NCBI RefSeq assembly: GCF_900104965.1
Contig: NZ_LT629757.1
Location: forward strand, 682,001-746,000
DNA length: 64,000 nt
Reading direction: 5' to 3'
Source of the DNA: Nocardioides scoriae
GTDB taxonomy: Bacteria > Actinomycetota > Actinomycetes > Propionibacteriales > Nocardioidaceae
Part shown: piece after piece, positions 36,525 through 44,950 of the stretch
How positions within the stretch are numbered: the first letter of the stretch is position 1
How the letters are laid out: each line of letters starts with the position of its first letter
Program-made: the position numbers and the translations under genes
The notes under the pieces: generated by a model
Database searches by the model: none
What the model saw: only the letters and a program-made list of their open reading frames with translations
Told to the model about the DNA's origin: nothing

Positions 36525-36665
36525 CCCGGACCGGCGCGTGGCCCGAGAGGGGCCCGAGTGGGCCGCCCACGCACGGCCGGCGCGGCCAATCGGGCGCCGG
36601 GACGCGTGAAAGCCCAGGCAAGGGGCACGTAGGGAGACATCTGGACGACGAAACGTGGGGACCCC

Positions 36666-36938
36666 GTGAGACCGCTGGCGCTCGACGAGGAGTTCGACGA
36701 ACCACCCGGGGTCGTGAGCACGATCCTGTGCAGCGCGATCCAGGAGGCCGGCTGGACGCTGGTCGGCGTCTGGGACTCCGGCCAGCGACTGGTGTGGACC
36801 GTCGAGGACGACACCCTCCCGGCGCCCACGACGGTGCAGGCCGTCATCAGCGCGCAGGGGCGCGGCTCGATCGTCTCGGTGTCCTCCCTCGACGAGCTGT
36901 GGCGCGACCCCCGCGAGCCCTGGGACATCGGCTTCTAG
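36666..36938 (+). CDS. Hypothetical small protein
   Basis: 90 aa from GTG 36666. Acidic, soluble, with VSTILCSAIQEAGWTLVGVWDSGQRLVWTVEDD. No domain recognised. It ends 1 bp before the Mug-like gene, which suggests one transcript. The 141 bp upstream hold no other gene that I can see. Confidence 0.62.
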   Translation: MRPLALDEEFDEPPGVVSTILCSAIQEAGWTLVGVWDSGQRLVWTVEDDTLPAPTTVQAVISAQGRGSIVSVSSLDELWRDPREPWDIGF

Positions 36939-36939
36939 G

Positions 36940-37452
36940 GTGCTCGTCCTGCCCGACGTCGTCGGCGAGACGCCCGTCGTCGTGCTCTGCGGGATGGCCG
37001 GCGCGGAGAGCCACCGCTCGCGCGAGCACCGCTACGACACCCCCGGCAACAGCTTCTGGTCGCTGCTCCACGAGAGCGGCATGACGCCTCGACGGTTGCG
37101 GCCCGACGAGGAGGGCCGGCTCCCGGAGCACGGCCTGGCCACGACCGACCTGGTCCGCACCGGCGAGGACCGCGCCGACCCCGCGTCGTACGCCGTGGCC
37201 GAGCTGGAGGCCAAGGTCGAGCAGTGGCAGCCCGAGTGGCTGGCCTTCACCAGCAAGACGGTCGCGCACGCGGTCGCCCGGGCGCACGGACGTCGCCGAC
37301 CGGGGCTCGGCCCGGTGGACTGGTACGTCGGCCCGGCGCAGGTGTTCGTGCTGCCCGGCCCGAGCGGGGCCAACCGGCGGCACGACTACGACGGCCGGCC
37401 CGACCGGCTCTCGTGGTGGCGGGAGCTGGCGCAGCTGTCCGGGCTCGCCTGA
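36940..37452 (+). CDS. Mug/TDG-like uracil-DNA glycosylase superfamily protein
   Basis: 170 aa. RYDTPGNSFWSLLHESGMTPRRL is the conserved Mug motif following motif A, and the final block FVLPGPSGANRRHDYD corresponds to motif B. In E. coli Mug motif A reads GINPG with a catalytic Asn; here it reads CGMAGAE, so that Asn is absent. Related actinobacterial and proteobacterial members also vary at this position, so altered specificity is more likely than a dead enzyme. It should act on mismatched uracil or thymine-type lesions. Confidence 0.75.
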   Translation: MLVLPDVVGETPVVVLCGMAGAESHRSREHRYDTPGNSFWSLLHESGMTPRRLRPDEEGRLPEHGLATTDLVRTGEDRADPASYAVAELEAKVEQWQPEWLAFTSKTVAHAVARAHGRRRPGLGPVDWYVGPAQVFVLPGPSGANRRHDYDGRPDRLSWWRELAQLSGLA

Positions 37453-37453
37453 C

Positions 37454-37807
37454 TCAGTGGGCCTTGCGGTCGCGCTTGACGCGGCGGCGCAGCTGCAGGA
37501 TCCGCAGGGCGCCGGCGGCCGCGACGAGCAGGGCGCCACCGGCGGCGGCGATGAGCAGGCTGGCCGACAGCGGTGCGGTGCCCGTCCAGCCGAAGTAGGA
37601 GATCTCGACGGTGTTGGTGTTCTGCAGGATGAACACGGCCAGCAGGATCAGCACCACGATCAGGGTCACCACCGCGATCCAGATCCCGCTGGTGCGGGAG
37701 CCGCGCAGCGGGTCGGAGGTGGTCGACGTGCCGGACCCACGACCCGAGGTCGGACCGGAGGCGGGAGCCGGGGTGGGCTCGGCGGGGGAGGGCTGGTCGG
37801 TGCTCAC
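37454..37807 (-). CDS. LapA/DUF1049 domain membrane protein
   Basis: 117 aa. Ser/Thr/Pro-rich N-terminal tail of 40 residues, TM1 at about 42-62 (GIWIAVVTLIVVLILLAVF), the family core QNTNTVEISYFGW, TM2 at about 80-103 and a basic C-terminus. LapA domain proteins take part in envelope or lipopolysaccharide assembly in Gram-negatives; in actinobacteria the role is unknown. It converges on the Mug-like gene with 1 bp between stops. Confidence 0.8.
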   Translation of the reverse strand: MSTDQPSPAEPTPAPASGPTSGRGSGTSTTSDPLRGSRTSGIWIAVVTLIVVLILLAVFILQNTNTVEISYFGWTGTAPLSASLLIAAAGGALLVAAAGALRILQLRRRVKRDRKAH

Positions 37808-37869
37808 GACACCAGCCTAGGGGAGCCGGGGCCCCCGTCGCGCCAGGTGCGGGCTGGAACACTGGTGCG

Positions 37870-38328
37870 GTGTTCGTCCACTGCGCCTGCGGCCAGCGCC
37901 ACTGGGGCCGCTTCGGCGCCGCCGGTCTGCTGCTGACCGACCCGGGGCGCACCGGCGTGCTGCTGCAGAAGCGATCCGTGCACGTCCACAGCGGTGGCAC
38001 CTGGAGCGTGCCCGGCGGCGCCATCGAGCGCGGCGAGGACCCGGTGGCCGCGGCGCTGCGCGAGGCCCACGAGGAGGCCGGGCTGCGGGCCCGCGACCTG
38101 GCGGTGTCGCGCACGGTCGTCGGCACCGACCACGGGACGTGGTCCTACACCTACGTCATCGCCGAGGCGCCGCGTCCGGAGCTGGCCGAGCTCGCCAGTG
38201 CCGGGGCCACCAGCTGGGAGGCGGACCGGACGCTGTGGGTCGACCTCGACCGGGTCGGGTCCTACCGGCTCCACCCCGGCCTGCGCGAGGTCTGGCCCCG
38301 CCTGCACGGGGAGCTGCTCCAGGGCTGA
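37870..38328 (+). CDS. Nudix hydrolase
   Basis: 152 aa. The Nudix box GGAIERGEDPVAAALREAHEEAGL (G-x5-E-x7-REAxEExGL) is complete. It begins with CACGQRHWGRFGAAG, where the Cys and His might form a small metal site. It should hydrolyse a nucleoside diphosphate linked to another moiety; substrate unknown. GTG start. Confidence 0.88.
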   Translation: MFVHCACGQRHWGRFGAAGLLLTDPGRTGVLLQKRSVHVHSGGTWSVPGGAIERGEDPVAAALREAHEEAGLRARDLAVSRTVVGTDHGTWSYTYVIAEAPRPELAELASAGATSWEADRTLWVDLDRVGSYRLHPGLREVWPRLHGELLQG

Positions 38329-38428
38329 CCCGGACCGACCGGGTCCCGGGCCGCTCGTCCACGGGTGGGGGAGAGAAGTCGCAGACGGTTCACCGCACCG
38401 TCGTGTCGAATTCACGCTAATACCTATT

Positions 38429-38448
38429 GACCAACTAGACTTTTGGTC
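38429..38448. promoter_or_regulatory. Inverted repeat abutting the GT2 start codon
   Basis: GACCAA-N8-TTGGTC ends exactly at the base before ATG 38449, in an AT-rich patch. The loop contains TAGACT (38436-38441), a good -10 for a leaderless mRNA. Either an operator over the promoter or a start-site hairpin. Confidence 0.45.
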
Positions 38449-39420
38449 ATGACCCAGGCCCTGGACGTCGCCGAGCCCCCTCCCGCTGCTCCCGCGACGG
38501 CAGCCCCGCGGTGTGCCGGCGGACCGCTCGGGGAGGCGCCGGTCGGGTCCGAGGTGCTGGTCGGGGTGGTCGTCCTCACGCAGGGCCGCCGCCCGGCGGA
38601 CCTCGCCGCCGCGCTGGACGCCGTGCTCGCCCAGCAGGGCGTGCGCACCGACGTGGTGGTGGTCGGCAACGGCTGGGAGCCGGCGGACCTGCCGGCGGGG
38701 GTGCGGGGCGTGGCGCTGCCGGTCGACGACGGCATCCCGGCCGGGCGCAACGCCGGCGTGCCCCACGTCGGGGGCGACCTGCTGCTCTTCCTCGACGACG
38801 ACGCGCGACCGGCGGACGCGGGCTACCTGGCCCATGCCGCCGCCCTGTTCGCCGCCGACCCCGCGCTGGGCCTCGTGCACCCGCGGGTCGACGCGACCCA
38901 CGGCAAGGCCCCGACCCGCTGGGTCCCGCGGGTCCGCACCGGGGACCCGCGCAGGTCCTCGCCGGCCTTCGTGCTGTGGGAGGGCGCCACGGTCGTGCGC
39001 CGCGACGCGCTGCTCGCCGCGGGCGGCTGGCCCGAGGTCTACCGCTACGCCCACGAGGGCATCGAGCTGGTGTGGCGGGTGTGGGACGCCGGCTTCAGCG
39101 TCCGCTACGTCGGCGACCTCGTGGCGCTGCACCCGCCGATCGACCCGGCGCGCCACGCGACGTACCACCGCTACAACGCCCGCCACCGCGTCTGGCTGGC
39201 CCGGCGCAACCTGCGCTGGCCCTTCACCTGGCTCTACGTCGCCACCTGGACCCTCGTCCAGGTGGCGCGCTCGCTGCGGAGCGCCCGTGGTCGGGCCTCC
39301 CTGCGCCCCTGGTTCGCCGGCTGGCGGGAGGGGTGGCGCGTCGATCCCGGCGGCCGCCGCCCGTTGCGGTGGGCCACCATCTGGCGGATGACCCGCCTCG
39401 GCCGACCCCCGGTGGTGTGA
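38449..39420 (+). CDS. GT2-family glycosyltransferase
   Basis: 323 aa. GT-A fold with VGVVVLTQGRRPADL at about 38-52, a DxD-type FLDDDARPAD near 123-132, and the acceptor region FVLWEGATVVRRDALLAAGGWPEVYRYAHEGIELVWR, where His-Glu-Gly-Ile-Glu stands for the ED motif. A short C-terminal amphipathic segment may attach it to the membrane. It should transfer a sugar during surface glycan assembly. One base separates it from a second GT2 gene; convergent to them are the two pyruvyl transferase-like fusion genes. Confidence 0.87.
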   Translation: MTQALDVAEPPPAAPATAAPRCAGGPLGEAPVGSEVLVGVVVLTQGRRPADLAAALDAVLAQQGVRTDVVVVGNGWEPADLPAGVRGVALPVDDGIPAGRNAGVPHVGGDLLLFLDDDARPADAGYLAHAAALFAADPALGLVHPRVDATHGKAPTRWVPRVRTGDPRRSSPAFVLWEGATVVRRDALLAAGGWPEVYRYAHEGIELVWRVWDAGFSVRYVGDLVALHPPIDPARHATYHRYNARHRVWLARRNLRWPFTWLYVATWTLVQVARSLRSARGRASLRPWFAGWREGWRVDPGGRRPLRWATIWRMTRLGRPPVV

Positions 39421-39421
39421 C

Positions 39422-40483
39422 GTGACGACCTTCCTTCCTGCCCCTGCGTCCTCGGCGCAGCTGCCGTCGCGGCCGGCGTCCTCACGGGTGGGGGACCGCA
39501 CGGTCGTCCCCGCCCCGGTCTCGGTGTTCATGGCGGTGCGCGACGAGGAGGCCGACCTCGCGGCCAGCGTCGCGCGGGTGCTCGACCAGGACTACCCCGG
39601 CGAGCTCGAGGTGGTCCTCGCGGTCGCCCCGAGCAAGGACGACACCTGGGGCGAGGCGCAGCGGATCGCCGCCCGCGAGCCCCGCGTCACGGTGGTCCGC
39701 AACCCCGCCGGGGCCACGCCGCACGGGCTCAACGCCGCCATCGCCCACGCCCACCACGACGTGCTGGTGCGCGTGGACGGGCACGCGCACCTGCCACCGC
39801 GCTACCTCCAGGACGTCGTGGAGCTGCTCGGCTCGACCGGGGCCGCCAACGTCGGCGGCCGCATGGTCCCCGAGGGCGACGGGCCGGTGTCGCAGGCGGT
39901 GGCGGTCACGATGAGCTCGCGCCTCGGCATCGGCGGGGGCGCCTTCCACGTCGGCGGCGAGGCCGGGCCGCAGCCCACCGTCTACCTGGGTGCCTTCCGC
40001 CGCGACGCGCTCCTCGAGGTCGGCGGGTACGACGAGACCTTCCTGCGGGCGCAGGACTGGGAGCTCAACCACCGGCTCCGCCTCGCCGGTCACACCGTGT
40101 GGTTCGACCCGTCCCTGGCCGTGACCTACCGGCCGCGGTCGAGCTGGCGCAGCTTCGCCCACCAGCAGTTCCGCACCGGGGGCTGGCGCCGCCGCGTGAT
40201 CGAGACCCACCGCGGCACCGTCGACCCGCGCTACCTCGCCCCGCCACTGGCCGTGCTGGCGATCCTGCTCGGCCTGGTGGCCGGCGTCGCGGCGCCGCTG
40301 CTCGGCGGCTGGCTGGCCCTGGGCCTGCTGGTGCCCGCGGCGTACGTCGGTGGGGTGGGCCTGCTCGGCCTGGCGCTGGGCCACGTCCGGCGGCTGCCCT
40401 GGTCGGTGCGCTGGCGGCTGCCGCTCTCGCTGGCCGTGATGCACCTGTCGTGGGGGACGGGGTTCGTGCTCCGCTCGAGCTGA
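39422..40483 (+). CDS. GT2-family glycosyltransferase with C-terminal membrane helices (ExoA-like)
   Basis: 353 aa from GTG 39422. GT-A domain (about 35-260): VSVFMAVRDEEADL, the DxD-like VRVDGHAHLP, AFRRDALLEVGGYDE and FLRAQDWELNHRLR, which holds the acidic catalytic motif. Two hydrophobic segments at about 275-312 anchor the C-terminus. This resembles ExoA-type enzymes of exopolysaccharide synthesis. Together with the preceding GT2 it forms the plus-strand half of the glycan cluster. Its stop converges with the pyruvyl transferase-like gene, 7 bp apart. Confidence 0.87.
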   Translation: MTTFLPAPASSAQLPSRPASSRVGDRTVVPAPVSVFMAVRDEEADLAASVARVLDQDYPGELEVVLAVAPSKDDTWGEAQRIAAREPRVTVVRNPAGATPHGLNAAIAHAHHDVLVRVDGHAHLPPRYLQDVVELLGSTGAANVGGRMVPEGDGPVSQAVAVTMSSRLGIGGGAFHVGGEAGPQPTVYLGAFRRDALLEVGGYDETFLRAQDWELNHRLRLAGHTVWFDPSLAVTYRPRSSWRSFAHQQFRTGGWRRRVIETHRGTVDPRYLAPPLAVLAILLGLVAGVAAPLLGGWLALGLLVPAAYVGGVGLLGLALGHVRRLPWSVRWRLPLSLAVMHLSWGTGFVLRSS

Positions 40484-40490
40484 GGTCGGC

Positions 40491-42392
40491 TCAGACCGGC
40501 TGGGCCGGGACGGGCGCGGACTGGCCCAGGCACAGGGCGACGGCCTCCTCGAGGTGGTGCTGCAGCGCGTCGAGCACGGCCGCGTCCACCACCCGGGTCT
40601 CGAGCAGGTCGGTCCACGCCACGTCGCGCAGGTCCGGGCCGACCGGGCGGGCCGGGGCCAGGTCGTCCCAGCCGAGCCCGAGCGCGTGGTCGCGCAGCAC
40701 CAGGTCGAGGTCGGCGCGCGGCTCCAGGGAGACCGCGGCGCAGGGCAGGCCGTAGCCGTGGCACAGCGCGACCACGCCCGGGTCGCTGCTCACCACCCCG
40801 TCGTACGCCGCCAGCGAGGCGACCAGCCGCTCGAGGTCCTCGGGCCGGGAGGCCCGCGTGCTGAGCTCGTCCATGCCGGTGGGCAGGTGGAGCGGCAGGT
40901 CGGCCTGGCTGGCGTGGCGCAGCAGCACCAGCCGGCCGTTGGTCGTGGTCCGCTCGACGGGCAGCAGCCGGGCGGCCAGGACCACCGGGTCGCCGTACGC
41001 CGTGACGACCGGCCCGCCCGCCCGGCGCAGCGCCTCGGCGCTGAGCGGGCCGCGGACCGACAGCACCCGGGCGTGCGGGTCGGGACGGGCGTCGTGCGCC
41101 AGCGTGCCGGCACCGACCACGATGCTGCTGGCCTGGGCGGAGCCGAGGAAGGAGCCGCCCACCACCAGGTGCGGGCGGTTGGTGGCGACACCGGGCTTCT
41201 GGTAGGTCACCGGGTGCCCGGTGAGGCGCCGCACGAGCAGCGGGGCGACCCAGCTGCCGACCGTGCCGGGGAAGGGGCGGGCCCACCACGTGACGGGGAC
41301 CGCGCCGTCGCGGTCGCCGGGTGCGGCCAGCAGGGCGAACGCCTCGGCGCACTGCTGGGCGTCCTGCTCCTGGGGGCGGGGGCGGGCGGTGGCGCGCAGC
41401 CGGGCGGCGTACGCCTGGACGGCGGGGAGGTCGCCACCCTGGCCCGCCTGGAGCATCTGGCGCACCAGCCGGGCCCGGTGGGGCGTCGGTGCGGCCGGCG
41501 GCAGGCCGGCCTCGGCGCGGGCGCCGGTGTCGTCGCCGGTGTCGTCGCCGGTGTCGTCGTCGTCCGCGGTGTCGGCCTCGTCGTCGGGGTCCGGCTCGAC
41601 CCCGGAGCCGGCAGCGGTGGTGCCGGCGGTGAGACGGGCCTTCACCCGGGCGAAGCGCATCGCGCTGGCGGAGAGGTGGCCGATCTGGCTGTACATCATC
41701 CGCAGGCCGATGAAGAGCACGATCGCGTCGGCGCCGGCCAGCGAGCCGGTCACCGCACGCAGCAGCACCAGGGCCAGCGCGAGCGCCATCGCCAGGCTCG
41801 CGAGCACGGCGCCGAGCTCGGCGTCGCGCAGCCGGCGGCCGACCCGCTCGCCGACCCCGGTCGTGGCCCCCCGCGCCTCGCCCAGGTAGGCCAGCTGGCG
41901 CACCAGCTGGCGGCGGTAGATGACCGCGACGAGCCCGAGCACGCCGGCGCCGATGACGACGTTGAGCAGGCCGAACACCGGGTCGAGCCAGACGAAGAGC
42001 AGGCAGAACGCCAGCACCTGGATGAGGGCCACGCTGGCCGTCGAGAGCTCGAAGGCCGCGGCCCAGCTCCAGGCCTCCTGGTGGCGGGGTCGCTCCGCGT
42101 CCGAGGACTCGAAGCCGCGGCGGAACACCCGCACCCGGTTGAGCCGCACCACGTGGTGCAGGGCCCGGCTGACGGCGAAGGCCGCGAAGAAGCCGGCACC
42201 GGCCAGCACCACGGCCGTGCGGTCGGCCTCGAGCCGCTCGGCGCCGTGCAGCACGAGGTGGGAGAACATCCGGGTGACGAGCAGCTCCGAGACGGGCAGC
42301 ATCGCCATCGTCAGGAGCAGCGCCGAGACCTCCAGCCGGCTGCGCCGCTGGGTGAACAGGCCCGTGAAGGCACCGAGGAGGTCCCGGAACAC
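40491..42392 (-). CDS. Fusion: ABC-exporter-like membrane domain plus polysaccharide pyruvyl transferase-like domain
   Basis: 633 aa. Residues 1-260 hold six hydrophobic segments (about 22-42, 60-84, 112-135, 141-160, 196-218, 224-245) in the order and spacing of an ABC exporter membrane domain, ending GLRMMYSQIGHLSASAMRFARVKARL as such domains do before the nucleotide-binding domain. No Walker motifs follow. Instead an acidic linker of TGDD repeats (about 270-295) leads to a domain (about 340-610) with WWARPFPGTVGSWVAPLLV and VLSVRGPLSAEALRRAGG, typical of polysaccharide pyruvyl transferases. GTG start 4 bp after the upstream gene. The function is unknown; I infer a glycan-modifying membrane protein. 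Confidence 0.75.
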   Translation of the reverse strand: MFRDLLGAFTGLFTQRRSRLEVSALLLTMAMLPVSELLVTRMFSHLVLHGAERLEADRTAVVLAGAGFFAAFAVSRALHHVVRLNRVRVFRRGFESSDAERPRHQEAWSWAAAFELSTASVALIQVLAFCLLFVWLDPVFGLLNVVIGAGVLGLVAVIYRRQLVRQLAYLGEARGATTGVGERVGRRLRDAELGAVLASLAMALALALVLLRAVTGSLAGADAIVLFIGLRMMYSQIGHLSASAMRFARVKARLTAGTTAAGSGVEPDPDDEADTADDDDTGDDTGDDTGARAEAGLPPAAPTPHRARLVRQMLQAGQGGDLPAVQAYAARLRATARPRPQEQDAQQCAEAFALLAAPGDRDGAVPVTWWARPFPGTVGSWVAPLLVRRLTGHPVTYQKPGVATNRPHLVVGGSFLGSAQASSIVVGAGTLAHDARPDPHARVLSVRGPLSAEALRRAGGPVVTAYGDPVVLAARLLPVERTTTNGRLVLLRHASQADLPLHLPTGMDELSTRASRPEDLERLVASLAAYDGVVSSDPGVVALCHGYGLPCAAVSLEPRADLDLVLRDHALGLGWDDLAPARPVGPDLRDVAWTDLLETRVVDAAVLDALQHHLEEAVALCLGQSAPVPAQPV

Positions 42393-42396
42393 CGGC

Positions 42397-44184
42397 TCAG
42401 GCCGTCCGTTCCTGGTACGCCGCGATGCCGGCGGCCACGGCGGCCTCGACCTCGTCGAGCTTGGCGTCGCTGATCCGGACCTCGCGCAGCAGGTCGTCGA
42501 GGCGGGTGCGGCGCAGGTCGAGATCGACCACGACGGGGTCCCAGCGCTCGGTCAGGCCGGCGCCGCGGGCGTAGTCGTCGTACTTGATGCCGCTGCCGTG
42601 CACGGCGTCCTCGAACCCGCGGAAGCCCACCAGCGCGCACGGGATGCCGTAGCTGTGGCAGGCGATCATCACGTGCATCGCGCTCGTCACCACCGCACGG
42701 TAGCCCGCCAGCGTCTCCATGAAGGCGCGGATCTCGTCCGGGTGCGACATCAGGACGCTGAGCTCGTCCATGTCCTCCGGCAGGGTCAGGGGCAGGCTGG
42801 CGTGCTTGAAGTGGCGCACCAGCGCCACTCGCCCGTTGGTCTCGCCGCGCTCGACCGGGAGCAGCCGGGAGAGCAGCACCCCCGGGTCGCCGAGGCTGGT
42901 GACCGAGGGGCCGCCCTGCCGGCGCAGCAGGTCGGCGGTGACCGGACCCCGCAGCGAGACGTAGTGGGCGCGGCCGTCGAGCTCGATCTCCTCCGAGGCG
43001 ATGCCGGTGCCGACCACGATGGAGCGGGAGCGCACGAAGCGGCCGATGGAGCCCACCATGACCAGGTGCGGCTGCAGCGTCGGGGCCGTGGGCGAGAGGT
43101 AGGTGACCGGCCGCTGGGAGGCCGCCTGCAGCACCAGCGGGCTCAGCCAGTCGCCGAAGTTGCCCGGGAAGGGCCGCGACCACCAGCTCAGCGGCAGCGG
43201 CTGGTCCACGCTGCCCTCGCGGGCGTAGTGGGCGAACGACTCCGCGGCCCGCTGCGCGCCCGCCTCGGCGACGGTGGGGATGCTGCTCGCGTTGAGGCGC
43301 GCGGCCAGCGACCGCACGCCCTCGAGGTCGCCGCGCTGCCCCTGCACCACCATCTGGTTGACCAGCGCCTGGCGGTGGCGCGAGGTGCCGGCGGGCTGGT
43401 GGCTGCCCTGGGTGAGCGCGTGCGTCAGCCCGCTGCGGTCGGCGACCAGGCGCAGCCGGTCGGTGAGGCGACCCGAGCGCTGGGCGAGCCGCCGCTCGAC
43501 GGCCTTGGCGGTGCGCAGCGCCCGCTGCCGGGCGGTGCCGGCCCGACGGGCGACGCCCTCGACCCGGTCGTGCTGGACCACCTTGGACTTGAACTCCGCG
43601 ACGTTGCCGCTCGACCCGAAGGTGAAGAACGCCGCCACGCCGGGGGCGCTGCGGCCGGTGACGGCCGCCGACGGAATGACCTGGAAGCTCAGCGACGGGG
43701 CGTTGCTGCGCCAGGACTCCTCGAAGAAGTAGTCGTCGGTGGCCTTGAGGTCCGAGGCCGCCTCCAGCGCGACGGCGTCGGCGACGAACTTGCGGGCGGC
43801 CGGGCTGGTGCCGATGCCGAAGAAGCAGGGCTCCCAGAAGCGGGTGCGGTTGGCGTAGCCGATCGTCGAGGGCGCGCCGAAGCCGCGCTGGAAGCCGACC
43901 AGGTCCGCGGTCGACCCCGTGACGTACGCCGGCAGGTCGTGCAGCCGGCAGTCGACGTCGATCCAGAACACCTTGGCGTCGGGGAAGCGGTCGCAGATCC
44001 GGCCGAGGAAGGCGATCTTGCGGCGGCAGATGTCGGCCCAGTCCTCGTCGGCGCCCTTGGCGACCTCCTCGAGCTCGCCGTGCAGACCGAGGTCGGCGAG
44101 GTTCTTGCGCAGCTGGTCGGCGTGGTCTCGGTAGTAGTCGTCCGCGGTGTAGAACGAGCAGACGACGACGTCGCTGTGGTCCAT
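42397..44184 (-). CDS. Fusion: glycosyltransferase-like domain plus polysaccharide pyruvyl transferase-like domain
   Basis: 595 aa. The N-terminal domain (about 1-190) looks like a nucleotide-diphospho-sugar transferase with the DxD motif in VFWIDVDCRLHDLP. The C-terminal domain (about 290-570) is clearly paralogous to that of the next gene: WWSRPFPGNFGDWLSPLV, YVSLRGPVTADLLRRQGG, LLPVERGETNGRVALVRH and MDELS align one to one. A basic Arg/Ala linker separates the two. The protein may add both a sugar and a pyruvate ketal to a surface polymer, which is inference. TAGACT about 50 nt upstream is a possible -10. Confidence 0.75.
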   Translation of the reverse strand: MDHSDVVVCSFYTADDYYRDHADQLRKNLADLGLHGELEEVAKGADEDWADICRRKIAFLGRICDRFPDAKVFWIDVDCRLHDLPAYVTGSTADLVGFQRGFGAPSTIGYANRTRFWEPCFFGIGTSPAARKFVADAVALEAASDLKATDDYFFEESWRSNAPSLSFQVIPSAAVTGRSAPGVAAFFTFGSSGNVAEFKSKVVQHDRVEGVARRAGTARQRALRTAKAVERRLAQRSGRLTDRLRLVADRSGLTHALTQGSHQPAGTSRHRQALVNQMVVQGQRGDLEGVRSLAARLNASSIPTVAEAGAQRAAESFAHYAREGSVDQPLPLSWWSRPFPGNFGDWLSPLVLQAASQRPVTYLSPTAPTLQPHLVMVGSIGRFVRSRSIVVGTGIASEEIELDGRAHYVSLRGPVTADLLRRQGGPSVTSLGDPGVLLSRLLPVERGETNGRVALVRHFKHASLPLTLPEDMDELSVLMSHPDEIRAFMETLAGYRAVVTSAMHVMIACHSYGIPCALVGFRGFEDAVHGSGIKYDDYARGAGLTERWDPVVVDLDLRRTRLDDLLREVRISDAKLDEVEAAVAAGIAAYQERTA

Positions 44185-44337
44185 GGTTCCCTCACGTCGG
44201 CTGTCCCGGCCCCGGAGCGGGCCAAAGTGCAGCGGTTCAGTCTACATTGAGAGATGGCGCCGGGATGACATCGACGCGGCGACGCGATGACGTTCGTGCG
44301 CACGTCCGGGGCGGGTCCGGAGGGGGGGCGTCCGGGA

Positions 44338-44805
44338 CTAGGCGGGCCGCAGGTCCTCGTCGCGGGCGGGAGCCTCGGCCTCGCGGTAGAGCGCGACGAC
44401 CTGGGCGGCTATCTCGACGAGGTCGGTGCGGTTCTCCTCGGCGAACTCCGTGAGCAGCGCCGTCGCGGTGGACAGGTCGACGCGCCAGCGGCGCACCACC
44501 AGGTCGAGGGCGTCCGCGACGACGGTGTCGGGCGAGCCGATCGCCCAGGACGCGTCGAAGTCGGGGTGGGTGCGGTGGCGCAGCGCCAGCCGGCGGAACC
44601 GGGCGATCACGCTGCTGCGGCGCTCGGGGTGTGCCCGGGCCTCGGCGTGGCCCAGCTGGAGCTGGCGCAGGGTGCGCAGCTCGTCGAGCCGGACGTCCGT
44701 GCCGCCTGCGCTGCCGGAGCCGACCTCGTCGCGGACCCGCTGCCGCAGGAAGGTGGTGAGCTGGTCGAGCAGCAGGGCCTCGCTGCGTGCACTGGTGAGT
44801 CTCAT
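44338..44805 (-). CDS. Hypothetical protein with ANTAR-like C-terminal region
   Basis: 155 aa. The last third, DLSTATALLTEFAEENRTDLVEIAAQVVALYREAE, has the helix pattern of the end of an ANTAR RNA-binding domain (alternating Ala/Leu, then LxxVAxxVV). The first two-thirds are helical and Arg-rich with no identifiable sensor. If correct it would be an antiterminator-like protein, but the signature is only partial. It is 145 bp downstream of modC on the same strand and probably transcribed separately. Confidence 0.5.
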   Translation of the reverse strand: MRLTSARSEALLLDQLTTFLRQRVRDEVGSGSAGGTDVRLDELRTLRQLQLGHAEARAHPERRSSVIARFRRLALRHRTHPDFDASWAIGSPDTVVADALDLVVRRWRVDLSTATALLTEFAEENRTDLVEIAAQVVALYREAEAPARDEDLRPA

Positions 44806-44950
44806 GCCGGCCGCCTGGGTCAGGAGGGGAACGCCCGGAATGCCCGATGCGTGGTGTCGAGGGGGGAGTACCCACAGCGGCCCGTCGTACGCCGCCGCGC
44901 CACCGGTCCGCGCGCGTGAGCCGCGTCTCGTGGCGCCGGGCCGCGTGCCC

